Source: Leucobacter sp. Psy1 (GTDB taxonomy: Bacteria > Actinomycetota > Actinomycetes > Actinomycetales > Microbacteriaceae). Taken from it: DNA of 64,000 nucleotides. Under the pieces are notes generated by a model that searched no databases, was not told the origin of the DNA, and worked only from the letters and a program-made list of their open reading frames with translations. Shown here in pieces: positions 1-7,224 of the stretch. The stretch covers positions 1,488,001 to 1,552,000 of the forward strand of contig NZ_CP083692.1 of NCBI RefSeq assembly GCF_020096995.1. Direction: 5' to 3'. The translations under genes and the position numbers were made by a program. How positions within the stretch are numbered: position 1 is the stretch's first letter; every line of letters begins with the position of its first letter.

Positions 1-391
1 TGGCGTTCGTGGTGTCGGTCACGGCGCTGATGCGGCGGATCGCCTGGCGTGACACGAGCCAGGCGGCAACGACAGCGACGACAGTGAGAGCGACCAGCAG
101 TGCACCTGCCCAGAGCTGCACGCCCGCGAGCACCTCGTCGACGACGGTGTCGTGCGTCCAGGCTGGGCCGTGCTCCTGGATGACGATGGCATCATCGTCG
201 GGCGTCTGACCTGAGACCTCTGCCGCGCTGTCGCGTTGCTCGTTGTGCACGGTGACCGCTTCTGAGAGCAGCGACCGCAGAACGACGTGCTGAGTCAGAA
301 TGAGGATCGCGCCGCCTGCCAGGAACACGGCCGCGATCATCACGGTGAGCTGTCGCCCGAAGCTCAGACGCGACCACAGACGGCGCGTCAC
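1..391 (-). CDS. Sensor histidine kinase, N-terminal part (cut by window edge)
   Basis: The visible 130 residues begin at a GTG (389-391) that overlaps the TGA of the response regulator gene by 4 nt (GTGA), so the two are translationally coupled. The reading has a basic N-terminus, a first membrane segment at about residues 14-34, a short extracytoplasmic loop of roughly 55 residues rich in Asp/Glu, a second membrane segment at about 88-112, then the start of a HAMP-like region (RQAIRRISAVTDT). This is the layout of an OmpR-pair sensor kinase. The catalytic HisKA/HATPase part lies outside the window, so kinase identity rests on topology and the partner gene. Confidence 0.8.
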   Translation of the reverse strand, partial: MTRRLWSRLSFGRQLTVMIAAVFLAGGAILILTQHVVLRSLLSEAVTVHNEQRDSAAEVSGQTPDDDAIVIQEHGPAWTHDTVVDEVLAGVQLWAGALLVALTVVAVVAAWLVSRQAIRRISAVTDTTNA

Positions 392-1056
392 TCGGCCACC
401 CGGTAGCCGAGGCCGCGAACCGTGACGATTTTCGCGGGACCGAGTTTCTTTCGGAGCGAGTGCACGACCGTTTTCACGACGGCCTCGTCGGTGGGCTGAT
501 CCTCACCCCATACCGCGTCGAAGAGTGTGATCGGCCGCACGACGTCGCCCCGGGCCCGGATCAACTCGACGAGAATCGCGAACTCTTTCGGTCGGAGGCG
601 CACCTCGCGACCGCCGCACCAGACCCGGCGTGAGCCTGGGTTGAGTCGGATTTCGCCGAACTGGTATCCGCCCTCCGAGGTCTTCAGGCGGCGCGCGATT
701 GCCCGGAGGCGCGCGAGGAGCACGTCGTAGTCGAACGGTTTCGACAGGTAGTCATCGGCGCCGAGCTCGAGGCCGGCGATCTCGTCTGAGGCGTCGGTTG
801 CTGCGGTGAGCATGAGGATGCGGACGGGGCTTCCGCGGTCGCGCAGTGTGCGCGCGACGATGTCTCCGTGAAGCACGGGGAGGTCGCGATCCAGGACCAC
901 GATCTCGTACGTGTGCTCTTCGAGGAAGGTGAGCGCACTCGCGCCGTCGTAGACGATGTCGACGAGGTAGCCGTCACCGGTCAGGCCCTGTTGGAGGAGT
1001 GCGGCCAGTCGATCCTCGTCTTCAACAACGAGGACGCGAATTCCAGTGTGCGGCAT
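388..1056 (-). CDS. OmpR/PhoB-family response regulator
   Basis: Two-component transcription factor of 222 residues. The receiver domain (about 1-118) has the acidic pair E12/D13, phospho-acceptor D56 in the stretch VVLD and the conserved lysine K107 in SKPF. The C-terminal half (about 125-222) is a winged-helix trans_reg_C domain ending in VRGLGYR, typical of OmpR/PhoB proteins. I chose the ATG at 1056 because the receiver begins there and an AAGGGG-like ribosome site precedes it; the frame stays open to 1110, giving a possible 18-residue extension. It is coupled to the downstream kinase by a GTGA overlap. The target genes are not evident. Confidence 0.9.
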   Translation of the reverse strand: MPHTGIRVLVVEDEDRLAALLQQGLTGDGYLVDIVYDGASALTFLEEHTYEIVVLDRDLPVLHGDIVARTLRDRGSPVRILMLTAATDASDEIAGLELGADDYLSKPFDYDVLLARLRAIARRLKTSEGGYQFGEIRLNPGSRRVWCGGREVRLRPKEFAILVELIRARGDVVRPITLFDAVWGEDQPTDEAVVKTVVHSLRKKLGPAKIVTVRGLGYRVAE

Positions 1057-1102
1057 GGAGGGACCCCTTCTCGTACCCCCCTCCTTGATTCTCGCACTTC
1101 CC

Positions 1103-1130
1103 GGTGACACTCAGGTGATACTGGAGTGTC
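1103..1130 (-). promoter_or_regulatory. Candidate response-regulator binding site upstream of the OmpR-type gene
   Basis: Two direct repeats GGTGACACT (1103-1111) and GGTGATACT (1114-1122) lie 11 bp apart, the helical period expected for tandem OmpR/PhoB-family binding. The same stretch also holds an inverted repeat GACACTC (1106-1112) / GAGTGTC (1124-1130). It sits 47-74 nt upstream of the regulator start, so autoregulation is a reasonable inference. The inverted repeat could instead be a weak terminator of the neighbouring NTF2-like gene. Confidence 0.4.
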
Positions 1131-1140
1131 GTCGAGTCAC

Positions 1141-1497
1141 CTAGACCGTGATCGTGAGGTGCGAGATCTTGCCCGCGTCGAGTTCGAAAAGATAACGGAG
1201 AGCGACGGCGCCACCGGGGAAGTTCCCCTCGAGCCGAATGCGAACGCTCACGTGCGCTTCGCCACTTTGGTGCTGACCGATGCGCGTGCTGATGTACTCA
1301 TACTCGCTCACGGAGCGCGTGAGCCACTGGGAGATCTCATCAATGCCTCGATACGTTTTCCCATCGTCGATGACGACTGCGTCGGGTGTGAAGTGTGCCA
1401 GCGCGTCGGTGTAGCGGTGATCCTGCTGGGCGTCGAGGTAGGTGACTACGAGCGAGGGAAGGGTGCTGGGGTCATACGGTGCGAAGTTGTTCGACAT
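1141..1497 (-). CDS. SnoaL/NTF2-like small protein
   Basis: A 118-residue cytosolic protein with the pattern of the NTF2-like superfamily: an N-terminal helix with a Tyr-Leu-Asp-Ala stretch, the segment DALAHFTPDAVVIDDGKTYRG, a helix, then beta strands ending in GKISHLTITV. Members bind small hydrophobic ligands or act as isomerases or dehydratases; no specific catalytic set can be assigned. It is divergently transcribed from an HxlR regulator with paired palindromes in the 115-nt gap, a common arrangement in which the repressor controls the NTF2-like gene. The ATG at 1497 gives the full domain. Confidence 0.75.
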   Translation of the reverse strand: MSNNFAPYDPSTLPSLVVTYLDAQQDHRYTDALAHFTPDAVVIDDGKTYRGIDEISQWLTRSVSEYEYISTRIGQHQSGEAHVSVRIRLEGNFPGGAVALRYLFELDAGKISHLTITV

Positions 1498-1523
1498 GGT
1501 TGGCCATTCTGCTCAGGTGAGTG

Positions 1524-1564
1524 ACTGCTGATTTGGCAGTAACTATGACTGCTAGAATAGCAGT
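1524..1564. promoter_or_regulatory. Tandem palindromic operators between the NTF2-like and HxlR genes
   Basis: Two 17-nt inverted repeats, ACTGCTGATTTGGCAGT (1524-1540) and ACTGCTAGAATAGCAGT (1548-1564), share the half-sites ACTGC/GCAGT and start 24 bp apart. HxlR-family regulators bind such palindromes in divergent promoters. The spacing is close to two helical turns, so two dimers could sit on one face. Binding by the adjacent HxlR protein is inferred from position. Confidence 0.65.
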
Positions 1565-1612
1565 AAGTGGCGTGCCTGAGTGTGGCACCGATGTGTGAGG
1601 TTGGAGGCGTCT

Positions 1613-2092
1613 ATGGCGGCCCGTGTTCGTGCCGAGGATCGGGAGTGTCCGCTGTCGACGGCGATGTCGTACGTCGGGGAGTGGTGGACGATGCTGATCC
1701 TGCATGACTGCTTCGACGGCTACACCCGGTTTGACCAGTTCGAGGCGAACATCGGCCTCTCTTCGAGCATGCTCACCTCTCGACTCAAGACGCTGGTCGA
1801 GAGCGGCGTCCTGGAGCGGCGCGTGTATCAGGAGCGGCCGAGGCGTCACGAGTACGTCCTCACCGATTTCGGTAGGTCGTTGCGGCCGATTCTTGTTGCG
1901 ATGGCGGCGTGGCGAAACGCGCAGCTCGCACCGGAGGAACGCGCGATGGTGCTCATTGACTCCGAGACTGGCCTTGAGGTCGAGCCCGTGGTCGTCGATC
2001 CCAGGACGGGGCAATCGGTCGCTGGCCCCCGCTACGTATTCACGTCGGGTCCCGGTGCGGGGGAGGGGATGCGCGCGCGATACGCCTCGTGA
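1613..2092 (+). CDS. HxlR-family winged-helix transcriptional regulator
   Basis: A 159-residue DNA-binding protein. The N-terminus has the family's Cys in REDRECPL, followed by the HxlR core: GEWWTMLILHDC, YTRFDQFEANIGLSSSMLTSRL (recognition helix) and ERRVYQERPRRHEYVLTDFG (wing). The C-terminal 50 residues are a dimerisation tail. The start at 1613 is supported by a TTGGAGG ribosome site (1601-1607) and places the conserved core at the usual position. HxlR proteins often sense electrophiles or quinones through the conserved cysteine. The neighbour it probably controls is the divergent NTF2-like gene. Confidence 0.88.
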   Translation: MAARVRAEDRECPLSTAMSYVGEWWTMLILHDCFDGYTRFDQFEANIGLSSSMLTSRLKTLVESGVLERRVYQERPRRHEYVLTDFGRSLRPILVAMAAWRNAQLAPEERAMVLIDSETGLEVEPVVVDPRTGQSVAGPRYVFTSGPGAGEGMRARYAS

Positions 2093-2306
2093 TGATGGGC
2101 TGCTCATCGTCGCCTGGTGACTTCGCGATGCGGCGGAACTCTTGCGCGGCTGAGATGAGCTCGGTCACTCGCTCGGCAGCGACCTCGTTCTCCAAGATGC
2201 CGTCTCTCTTGAACGTGGTGCCGACGATCGCGCCGTCCGCGATCGAAAGTTGTTCTGCGATGTTGTGTGCACGCGCACCGGTGTTCACGAAAACTGGGAC
2301 ATGACC
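2040..2306 (-). pseudogene. BtpA/SgcQ-family C-terminal remnant
   Basis: On the minus strand about 60 residues (coding roughly 2300 down to 2118) resemble the C-terminus of BtpA/SgcQ TIM-barrel proteins: PVFVNTGARAHNIAEQL, then IADGAIVGTTFKRDG and a closing helix AAERVTELISAAQEFRRIAK. An intact family member is about 250-280 residues, so the N-terminal three quarters are missing. Upstream of about 2306 the frame runs into the antisense of a different small gene, and downstream it reads antisense into the hxlR end before a stop at 2040. The missing start and truncated barrel make this a decayed gene fragment, not a functional enzyme. Confidence 0.65.
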
Positions 2307-2328
2307 GGAGGGTCGCGCAGCGTCCCTA

Positions 2329-2526
2329 TCAACCCACCAACGTGATAACGATACCCACCACGATGATGACGACAACCAAGGCGCCGAGGGAGGCCCAACT
2401 CGTCGGAAGCCAGTCATGGCCATTTGGGGTCCACAGCCACGGAGCGTGTGCCAGTATCCAACGTCGAAAGCGGCCGCTCGATTGGGCGCTGCCCGAATCG
2501 CCCTGTGACTCTCGATGACCACTCAT
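2329..2526 (-). CDS. Small membrane protein with one C-terminal transmembrane helix
   Basis: A 65-residue protein: a polar Ser/Gly/Arg-rich N-terminus, a Trp-rich middle (RRWILAHAPWLW) and a C-terminal hydrophobic helix LGALVVVIIVVGIVITLVG ending at the stop. An in-frame TTG lies at 2538, but the ATG at 2526 has a well placed GGAGG (TTGGAGGAACAC before ATG). No family recognised. It faces away from the bacteriocin-like gene across a relatively AT-rich 150-nt gap, so a role as an accessory or immunity factor of that cassette is possible but purely positional. Confidence 0.55.
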   Translation of the reverse strand: MSGHRESQGDSGSAQSSGRFRRWILAHAPWLWTPNGHDWLPTSWASLGALVVVIIVVGIVITLVG

Positions 2527-2591
2527 GTGTTCCTCCAATGACCAGTCATAGTATAGCGCATTATATCAACTAAAGTGGGCTATTTTCCTGA

Positions 2592-2618
2592 TGGCGCATC
2601 GATAGAGTTCGTGCGCCA
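2592..2618. promoter_or_regulatory. Inverted repeat in the bacteriocin promoter region
   Basis: Perfect 7-nt arms TGGCGCA (2592-2598) and TGCGCCA (2612-2618) around a 13-nt spacer lie 59 nt upstream of the bacteriocin start, in the AT-richest stretch nearby. A TATGCT-like -10 element follows at 2644-2649. It could be an operator; the long spacer and absence of a T tract argue against a terminator. Confidence 0.35.
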
Positions 2619-2676
2619 AAAACACTGCAACGTGGATCGTAATTATGCTACTGTGAGTTCCGGCGAGGGGCCAGAA

Positions 2677-3159
2677 ATGCCGTTGAACGGCGGAAAGAGG
2701 TCACTCCCCATGCTCGCGAACAAATGGACAACACTGGTCGGCGTCGCCGGCATCATCACTTCGGTGACGTTCTCGTCGCTGCCCACGGTCCCCGCATCTT
2801 GGGAAGCAGTTGGCGGGTGGTCAGAAACCGAGAACTCCGCGCCGGCTATTCAATCTCGGAGCGCTGTCGCTCCGTTCGCCAAGTCCTCAGTAAGCCATCG
2901 AGGGAAGGCCGAGACGAAGTCGATCAGGGGGACATCACATAAGCGATCACATGGGTGGACGAGTTGGAGGGGCGTGACGCACTACACGACCGCGAGGCTT
3001 GAGCACTACTGGCCGTACACGGGGGTCATCGCCTCTTCAGGTCGGCAGTGGGGTCACGGAAGATCAGAGGCGAAGACCAAGTGGGTGGCGTTCAATCCCG
3101 ATGCTGCGAGCAGCGGGTTCGGAAAGGCACACACCTATTACGGGAGAGGAAAGCGATGA
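2677..3159 (+). CDS. Lactococcin-972-family bacteriocin precursor (putative)
   Basis: A predicted secreted 160-residue protein. A basic N-terminus and hydrophobic stretch (ANKWTTLVGVAGIITSVTFSS) form a Sec-type signal peptide; a Ser/Ala/Lys-rich pro-region follows. The C-terminal 70 residues are rich in Trp, Tyr, His and Gly, have no cysteine and end in AHTYYGRGKR. The order GWTSW, then a Tyr/His stretch, HGRSEAKTKWVAF and a terminal aromatic pair matches the loose pattern of lactococcin 972 relatives, beta-sandwich peptides that target lipid II. Starts at 2677 (GAGGGG site) and 2710 (AGAGG site) are both plausible. Two permease genes and an ATPase follow directly, as in known lactococcin-972 operons. 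Confidence 0.6.
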   Translation: MPLNGGKRSLPMLANKWTTLVGVAGIITSVTFSSLPTVPASWEAVGGWSETENSAPAIQSRSAVAPFAKSSVSHRGKAETKSIRGTSHKRSHGWTSWRGVTHYTTARLEHYWPYTGVIASSGRQWGHGRSEAKTKWVAFNPDAASSGFGKAHTYYGRGKR

Positions 3160-3204
3160 GCTTCCCGGCGAAGCCCCAAGCCTCACTGCCCGGGCGGTGA
3201 GTCG

Positions 3205-4131
3205 GTGACAGCCCGTCAGCTGGTAATTCTCACGGGGCTCATGGTGGTGCTCGCCCTACTCGGGTTCGCGCTCGGAGCGTATGCGCAACAGCAGCGGTTT
3301 CTTGACCTGGAGTCGAATCGAATGCTGTCGCGGGACGCATTCCAGGTTCGCGAGGACGCGACAGCGGTGATCGACGCAGTCGATCGAGTGGGGGCGGACG
3401 CCTGGGTGCTCGGGGCAGCTGACGGGTACGACGGCGCGTGGGCGATCTCCGCGAAGGAGATCTCCCGCGTGCCGATCCCATTGCATGGTGGCCCGGGATT
3501 CTCCGGGGATGACGGCCAGGAAGCAGTAGTGGGAAGCGAGGTGGAGACCCGCACTGAAGGTGACGTGCGCACTGTTCGCGTGTTCGACCGGACCTACGAA
3601 GTCGTCGGCGACCTCGGTCTGCGCGAGGACAGCGCTCTCGCGGATCTCGTCGTAGTGCACGACACGTCGATCATCCTTGATGCGGGCGTGGAGACCGTAA
3701 CGGTGGACGGTCCCGAGGGGCGGGCGACGATCCTGGACCGATTCGGTGAGACCGTCATCGAGGTCATCCCGGCCGGCTCGTTGCACCGAACGAACATCGA
3801 CTATGTCTCTCCGCAGATACTCGGTTTCGGCGGAGCACTGACGGTCGGCGGATGGGCGACGGCGGGCATCCTCGCAGCACGCTTTTCCCTTCCAGCGATG
3901 CGCGTCAGACACCTGCGCGGGGCGCGGTGGAGACGGCTCTCAGCCGAGCAGGGTGGCACTGTGGCGGGTCTGTCGCTTGCGGCGAGTACGGTCGTCTCCG
4001 GGGCCGGTATGGCCACCGGTCACGCACTGCCGGGAATGCACATCCTCGCGACCACAGCGATCAGCGTCGCCACCGTCACGAGTGTGACGCTGCTCATGAC
4101 CCGGGGGACATCGAGGTCGCGTCATGCGTGA
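3205..4131 (+). CDS. MacB/FtsX-like half permease, first subunit
   Basis: A 308-residue integral membrane protein with FtsX/MacB topology: one N-terminal membrane helix (about 6-27), a roughly 165-residue extracytoplasmic domain, then three helices near residues 200-225, 250-272 and 278-300. GTG at 3205 is the likely start; an ATG at 3156 overlaps the bacteriocin stop but opens only 14 codons in another frame. The gene follows the bacteriocin by 45 nt and overlaps the next permease gene by 8 nt. Inferred role: one half of the ABC permease that exports the peptide or removes it for self-protection. Sequence similarity to a named family is weak. Confidence 0.65.
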   Translation: MTARQLVILTGLMVVLALLGFALGAYAQQQRFLDLESNRMLSRDAFQVREDATAVIDAVDRVGADAWVLGAADGYDGAWAISAKEISRVPIPLHGGPGFSGDDGQEAVVGSEVETRTEGDVRTVRVFDRTYEVVGDLGLREDSALADLVVVHDTSIILDAGVETVTVDGPEGRATILDRFGETVIEVIPAGSLHRTNIDYVSPQILGFGGALTVGGWATAGILAARFSLPAMRVRHLRGARWRRLSAEQGGTVAGLSLAASTVVSGAGMATGHALPGMHILATTAISVATVTSVTLLMTRGTSRSRHA

Positions 4132-5398
4132 AATAGCGTTCGACCTCAGACGCAACAGACTGCTCATGCTCGCCAAAACTGCAATATTGAGCGTCCTGGC
4201 GCTGACCTGTTTTCACGCATTGACGTTCACACTTTCGGTCTCCAGCGCCCTGCACACCGAGTTCTCGACCGACAGCGACGTCGAGATGTACTCGATCACC
4301 GACACTCTCGCGGACCCTGAGATATTCTCCGTGGCCCTCGGCGATCCGATCACGCTCACCCAGATCGGGCGGTTCCTCACCGAAATGGAGGAGAGTCAGG
4401 AGATCGAGTTCCTCTCCGCATTCGACCAGTCCGTGCCCATCATCGATTTCGCCGGAGACGAGACATTCGACTACGGGTACGGCACGGATATGCAGACGCA
4501 AGGGGAGTATGTCGATGCGGCGGGGAACACCGTGCTGAACACGAAGTCGCTCCAGATGACGGAGGCCGTCTTCGACTTCTACGGCCTCGCGGTGTCGACA
4601 GGGGAAGCGATCGACTGGAGTCGCGTAGACTACGACAGCAAGCGCCTCCCGGTGCTGCTCGGCGCGAGCTATGACGGTATCTATGCACTCGGAGACGTGC
4701 TCCGTGCAGACTTCTACCTGGAGCAATTCGAGTTCGAGGTCGTCGGCTTCCTCGAGGAGCGATCCTCGATCTACTTCCACGGAGACCGCGACACCTACCT
4801 CGACACAACCATCGTCGTCCCGTACCCCGCCGACAGCGAGGGCCTCGCGACCTCCTCCGGAGAGTTCGGCGGGATCCTCACGTTCGCCATGCTCAGCGGA
4901 GACATCGCCGCGCCTCGTGGCACCTCAGCCGACGGAGTGCTCCGCGAGCTCCACACCATCGCCGATCGCTCCGGATTCCACGACTTCACCCTGCTCAACG
5001 CGCCCGCCTATCTCGTCCAGTACGCACAGATCTCGGAGCTCCTCAATCAGAACCGCGGCCTCGTCCTGACACTGGGAGTCACGATGCTGGTGGTAGGGCT
5101 AGTCGTGATCTGGCTGCTCTCGGACGCACTGCTCGCCCGTCGACGCGAAGTCCTCGTCGTGCACGCGCTACTCGGCAGGCCGCGGGTCCGGCTCGAGCGC
5201 ACTCTGGCTCGCCGGGTCCTGACCGAACACGCCGCCGCGATCGCCGCCACGATCGCGGTCGCGTCCGCCCTGCCGAATCGTCACGCGATGCTGCAGCTCG
5301 GCGTCCTCGGCGCGCTCGTGCTCGTCGCGTGGGGCGATGTGCGCCTGCAGCGCGCGGCTCTCACCAGAACCCCGCTCCACGAAACCGAGGTGGCCTGA
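4124..5398 (+). CDS. MacB/FtsX-like half permease, second subunit
   Basis: A 424-residue membrane protein with the same plan as its upstream neighbour: an N-terminal helix (about 12-35), a larger acidic extracytoplasmic domain of about 270 residues, then three helices (about 307-330, 365-382, 388-408). Its ATG lies inside the upstream gene (8-nt overlap) and its TGA abuts the ATPase ATG (TGAATG), so the three genes are translationally coupled. The two permeases probably pair around the ATPase downstream. Characterised lactococcin-972 systems usually carry one large polytopic protein, so the split into two half-size subunits is unusual. Confidence 0.7.
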   Translation: MREIAFDLRRNRLLMLAKTAILSVLALTCFHALTFTLSVSSALHTEFSTDSDVEMYSITDTLADPEIFSVALGDPITLTQIGRFLTEMEESQEIEFLSAFDQSVPIIDFAGDETFDYGYGTDMQTQGEYVDAAGNTVLNTKSLQMTEAVFDFYGLAVSTGEAIDWSRVDYDSKRLPVLLGASYDGIYALGDVLRADFYLEQFEFEVVGFLEERSSIYFHGDRDTYLDTTIVVPYPADSEGLATSSGEFGGILTFAMLSGDIAAPRGTSADGVLRELHTIADRSGFHDFTLLNAPAYLVQYAQISELLNQNRGLVLTLGVTMLVVGLVVIWLLSDALLARRREVLVVHALLGRPRVRLERTLARRVLTEHAAAIAATIAVASALPNRHAMLQLGVLGALVLVAWGDVRLQRAALTRTPLHETEVA

Positions 5399-6064
5399 AT
5401 GACCGCGAACCAGATGCCTGACATCGAACTCCGAGATATTCGTCTCACCGTGGTTGAGCCGAACGGTGCAGAACGAACTCTGTTCGACGCCATGCGCTTC
5501 GCACCCCAGCCGTATGAACGCTCTGTGGCAATCCTCGGTCGAAGCGGGTCTGGCAAGAGCACCCTGCTCCGCGTGCTCGCCGGGTTGCACCTCGACTATT
5601 CGGGGGAGTATCACTACGCGGGAGCACCCCTCACGATCACCGAGCGCCACATGGCCGACTTCAGGCGGCAGCACGTCGGCATCGTGACGCAGAGCCCCAC
5701 CCTCCTCACCGACCGCGACGTCCTGCAGAATGTGCTCGTCGGAGAGCGCCGCAGTGCCGCATCCCGGGCCTCCGAATGCCTGGAGTGGGTAGGGCTGGCG
5801 GGGTACGAGCGCAAACGCGTGCGCCAGCTCTCCGGAGGAGAAGCCCAGCGTGTCGCTATCGCCCGAGCGTTGTTCTCCGGCCCGCAACTCCTGCTCGCCG
5901 ACGAGCCCACCGGTGCACTCGATGCCGACACCGAGACGCAGATCCTCGAACTCTTCAGTCGCACCGTCGAGCACGGATGCCGCGTCATCATGGTGACGCA
6001 CAGCGAACGAGTGGCGGACTGGTGCGATGGCAGACGGGTCGTGCGAGACCGACGACTCTGCTGA
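5399..6064 (+). CDS. ABC transporter ATP-binding protein, MacB/LolD type
   Basis: A 221-residue nucleotide-binding domain. Walker A is GRSGSGKST (about residues 47-55), the Q-loop VTQSP, the signature LSGGEAQRVAIARAL, Walker B LLLADEPTGALD and the H-loop VTHS. The phrase DEPTGALD is characteristic of the MacB/LolD/FtsE group, which works with FtsX-like permeases, matching the two genes before it. It starts directly after the upstream stop. Role: energises peptide export or producer immunity in the cassette. It converges on the AraC gene with 24 nt between stops and no clear terminator. Confidence 0.92.
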   Translation: MTANQMPDIELRDIRLTVVEPNGAERTLFDAMRFAPQPYERSVAILGRSGSGKSTLLRVLAGLHLDYSGEYHYAGAPLTITERHMADFRRQHVGIVTQSPTLLTDRDVLQNVLVGERRSAASRASECLEWVGLAGYERKRVRQLSGGEAQRVAIARALFSGPQLLLADEPTGALDADTETQILELFSRTVEHGCRVIMVTHSERVADWCDGRRVVRDRRLC

Positions 6065-6088
6065 AGGCGCGCCCGCCGCCCGACCCGC

Positions 6089-7042
6089 TCACCCCACCCG
6101 CGTCACCCGGTGCTCGCGTGGGGTGCGCCCGTACGTCGCTTTGAAGAGCTTGCTGAAGTGACTGAGGTCGGTGAACCCGGCCGACTGCGCGATCTGCAGC
6201 ACCGTGCGCCCGTGCAGGGCAGGGTCTTCGAGCGCGATCCGGCTCCGTTCGAGACGCTGCGACCGGATGTACCCGGCGACCGTGAGCCCCTCCTCCTGGA
6301 AGAGATACTGCAGTTGCCGCGTCGAGATGTAGTGGGCGCGGGCGATCGCATCGGTGCTGAGCCGCGGGTCGGGCAGGTGCGTGTCGATGTACATGCGCAC
6401 GGACTCGAACGCGACGCCCTGCTCGTCGTGCTCGGGGCTGCGCTGCAGCTCGGCTGACAGCAGCGCCGTGATGAGCTCAAAGGCACTGTGCATGATGCGC
6501 GACCCGTTCGCACCCTCGAGCTGATCGAGGTTCTCGGCCATGTGCTGCATGAACGGGCAGATCATCCGGCCGATGCCGTCGTCGCCCGCGAGACGCTGCG
6601 CTGTGACGGTGTGGATCATGCTCGCCGAGAGACCGAGCATCTCGTGCGGAAAGAGCATCACGAGGGATCGCATGGCCCCGTCGTACTCCAGCGTGTACGG
6701 CCGTGACGTGTCGTAGATGGCGGCGTCGCCCGGGTTGAGGTGCGCGCTCCGGCCGTCCTGCATGACCATGCCGGTGCCCTCAAGCTGCAGGCTGAGCTTC
6801 AAGTGATCGTTCTGGTCACGGTGGATCGCACGCGACAGCCGGTGCACACTGTGCGACGAGGCGCGGATGTCGGTGACGCAGATGCCGCCGATGGTGCGGC
6901 TGCGGAGGGTGCCGGTGAAGGTCTCCGGGCTGCCCGTCGCCAGCGTGAGCGGCACGAAACGGTTGCCCACGAGCCGCACCCAGTCCTCGAAACCCACGGA
7001 GTCCACCAACTCCACCGAGCGCCCGGGATCCTGCGTTGTCAT
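6089..7042 (-). CDS. AraC-family regulator with AraC_binding_2 (FeaR-like) sensor domain
   Basis: A 317-residue transcription factor. The N-terminal about 200 residues are a cupin-like sensor of the FeaR/NahR-associated class, with LNPGDAAIYDTSRPYTLEY as the typical core strand; the C-terminal 100 residues hold two helix-turn-helix motifs (TDAIARAHYISTRQLQYLF and IAQSAGFTDLSHFSKLFKA) and the closing GRTPREHR. It is divergent from the catabolic/TRAP operon starting at 7225, so it probably activates that operon in response to its substrate. FeaR-like regulators commonly respond to aromatic amines or acids; the ligand here is unknown. Confidence 0.88.
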   Translation of the reverse strand: MTTQDPGRSVELVDSVGFEDWVRLVGNRFVPLTLATGSPETFTGTLRSRTIGGICVTDIRASSHSVHRLSRAIHRDQNDHLKLSLQLEGTGMVMQDGRSAHLNPGDAAIYDTSRPYTLEYDGAMRSLVMLFPHEMLGLSASMIHTVTAQRLAGDDGIGRMICPFMQHMAENLDQLEGANGSRIMHSAFELITALLSAELQRSPEHDEQGVAFESVRMYIDTHLPDPRLSTDAIARAHYISTRQLQYLFQEEGLTVAGYIRSQRLERSRIALEDPALHGRTVLQIAQSAGFTDLSHFSKLFKATYGRTPREHRVTRVG

Positions 7043-7224
7043 CGGCTCGCCTCCTCGCGATCATGAACCTCGTCGTCCTTCTCGACCCAGAATAGAGGGT
7101 GTTCCGGGCGATTGCGCGAACTGCCAGTCGCGCTGCGGTCACGCACAAGTGCGGGCGCGACGGCCTCCGGCACACTGAACGGGAGGCGGCTCACCCGCCG
7201 CGCCCATCTGCAAAGGAGTAGATC

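Noticed and set aside
2592-2618. Intrinsic terminator before the bacteriocin gene
   Set aside because: Stem arms are only 7 nt with a 13-nt loop, no T tract follows and no gene ends just upstream.
3156-3200. Mini-gene starting at the ATGA overlapping the bacteriocin stop
   Set aside because: It opens only 14 codons and is out of frame with the permease; probably incidental.
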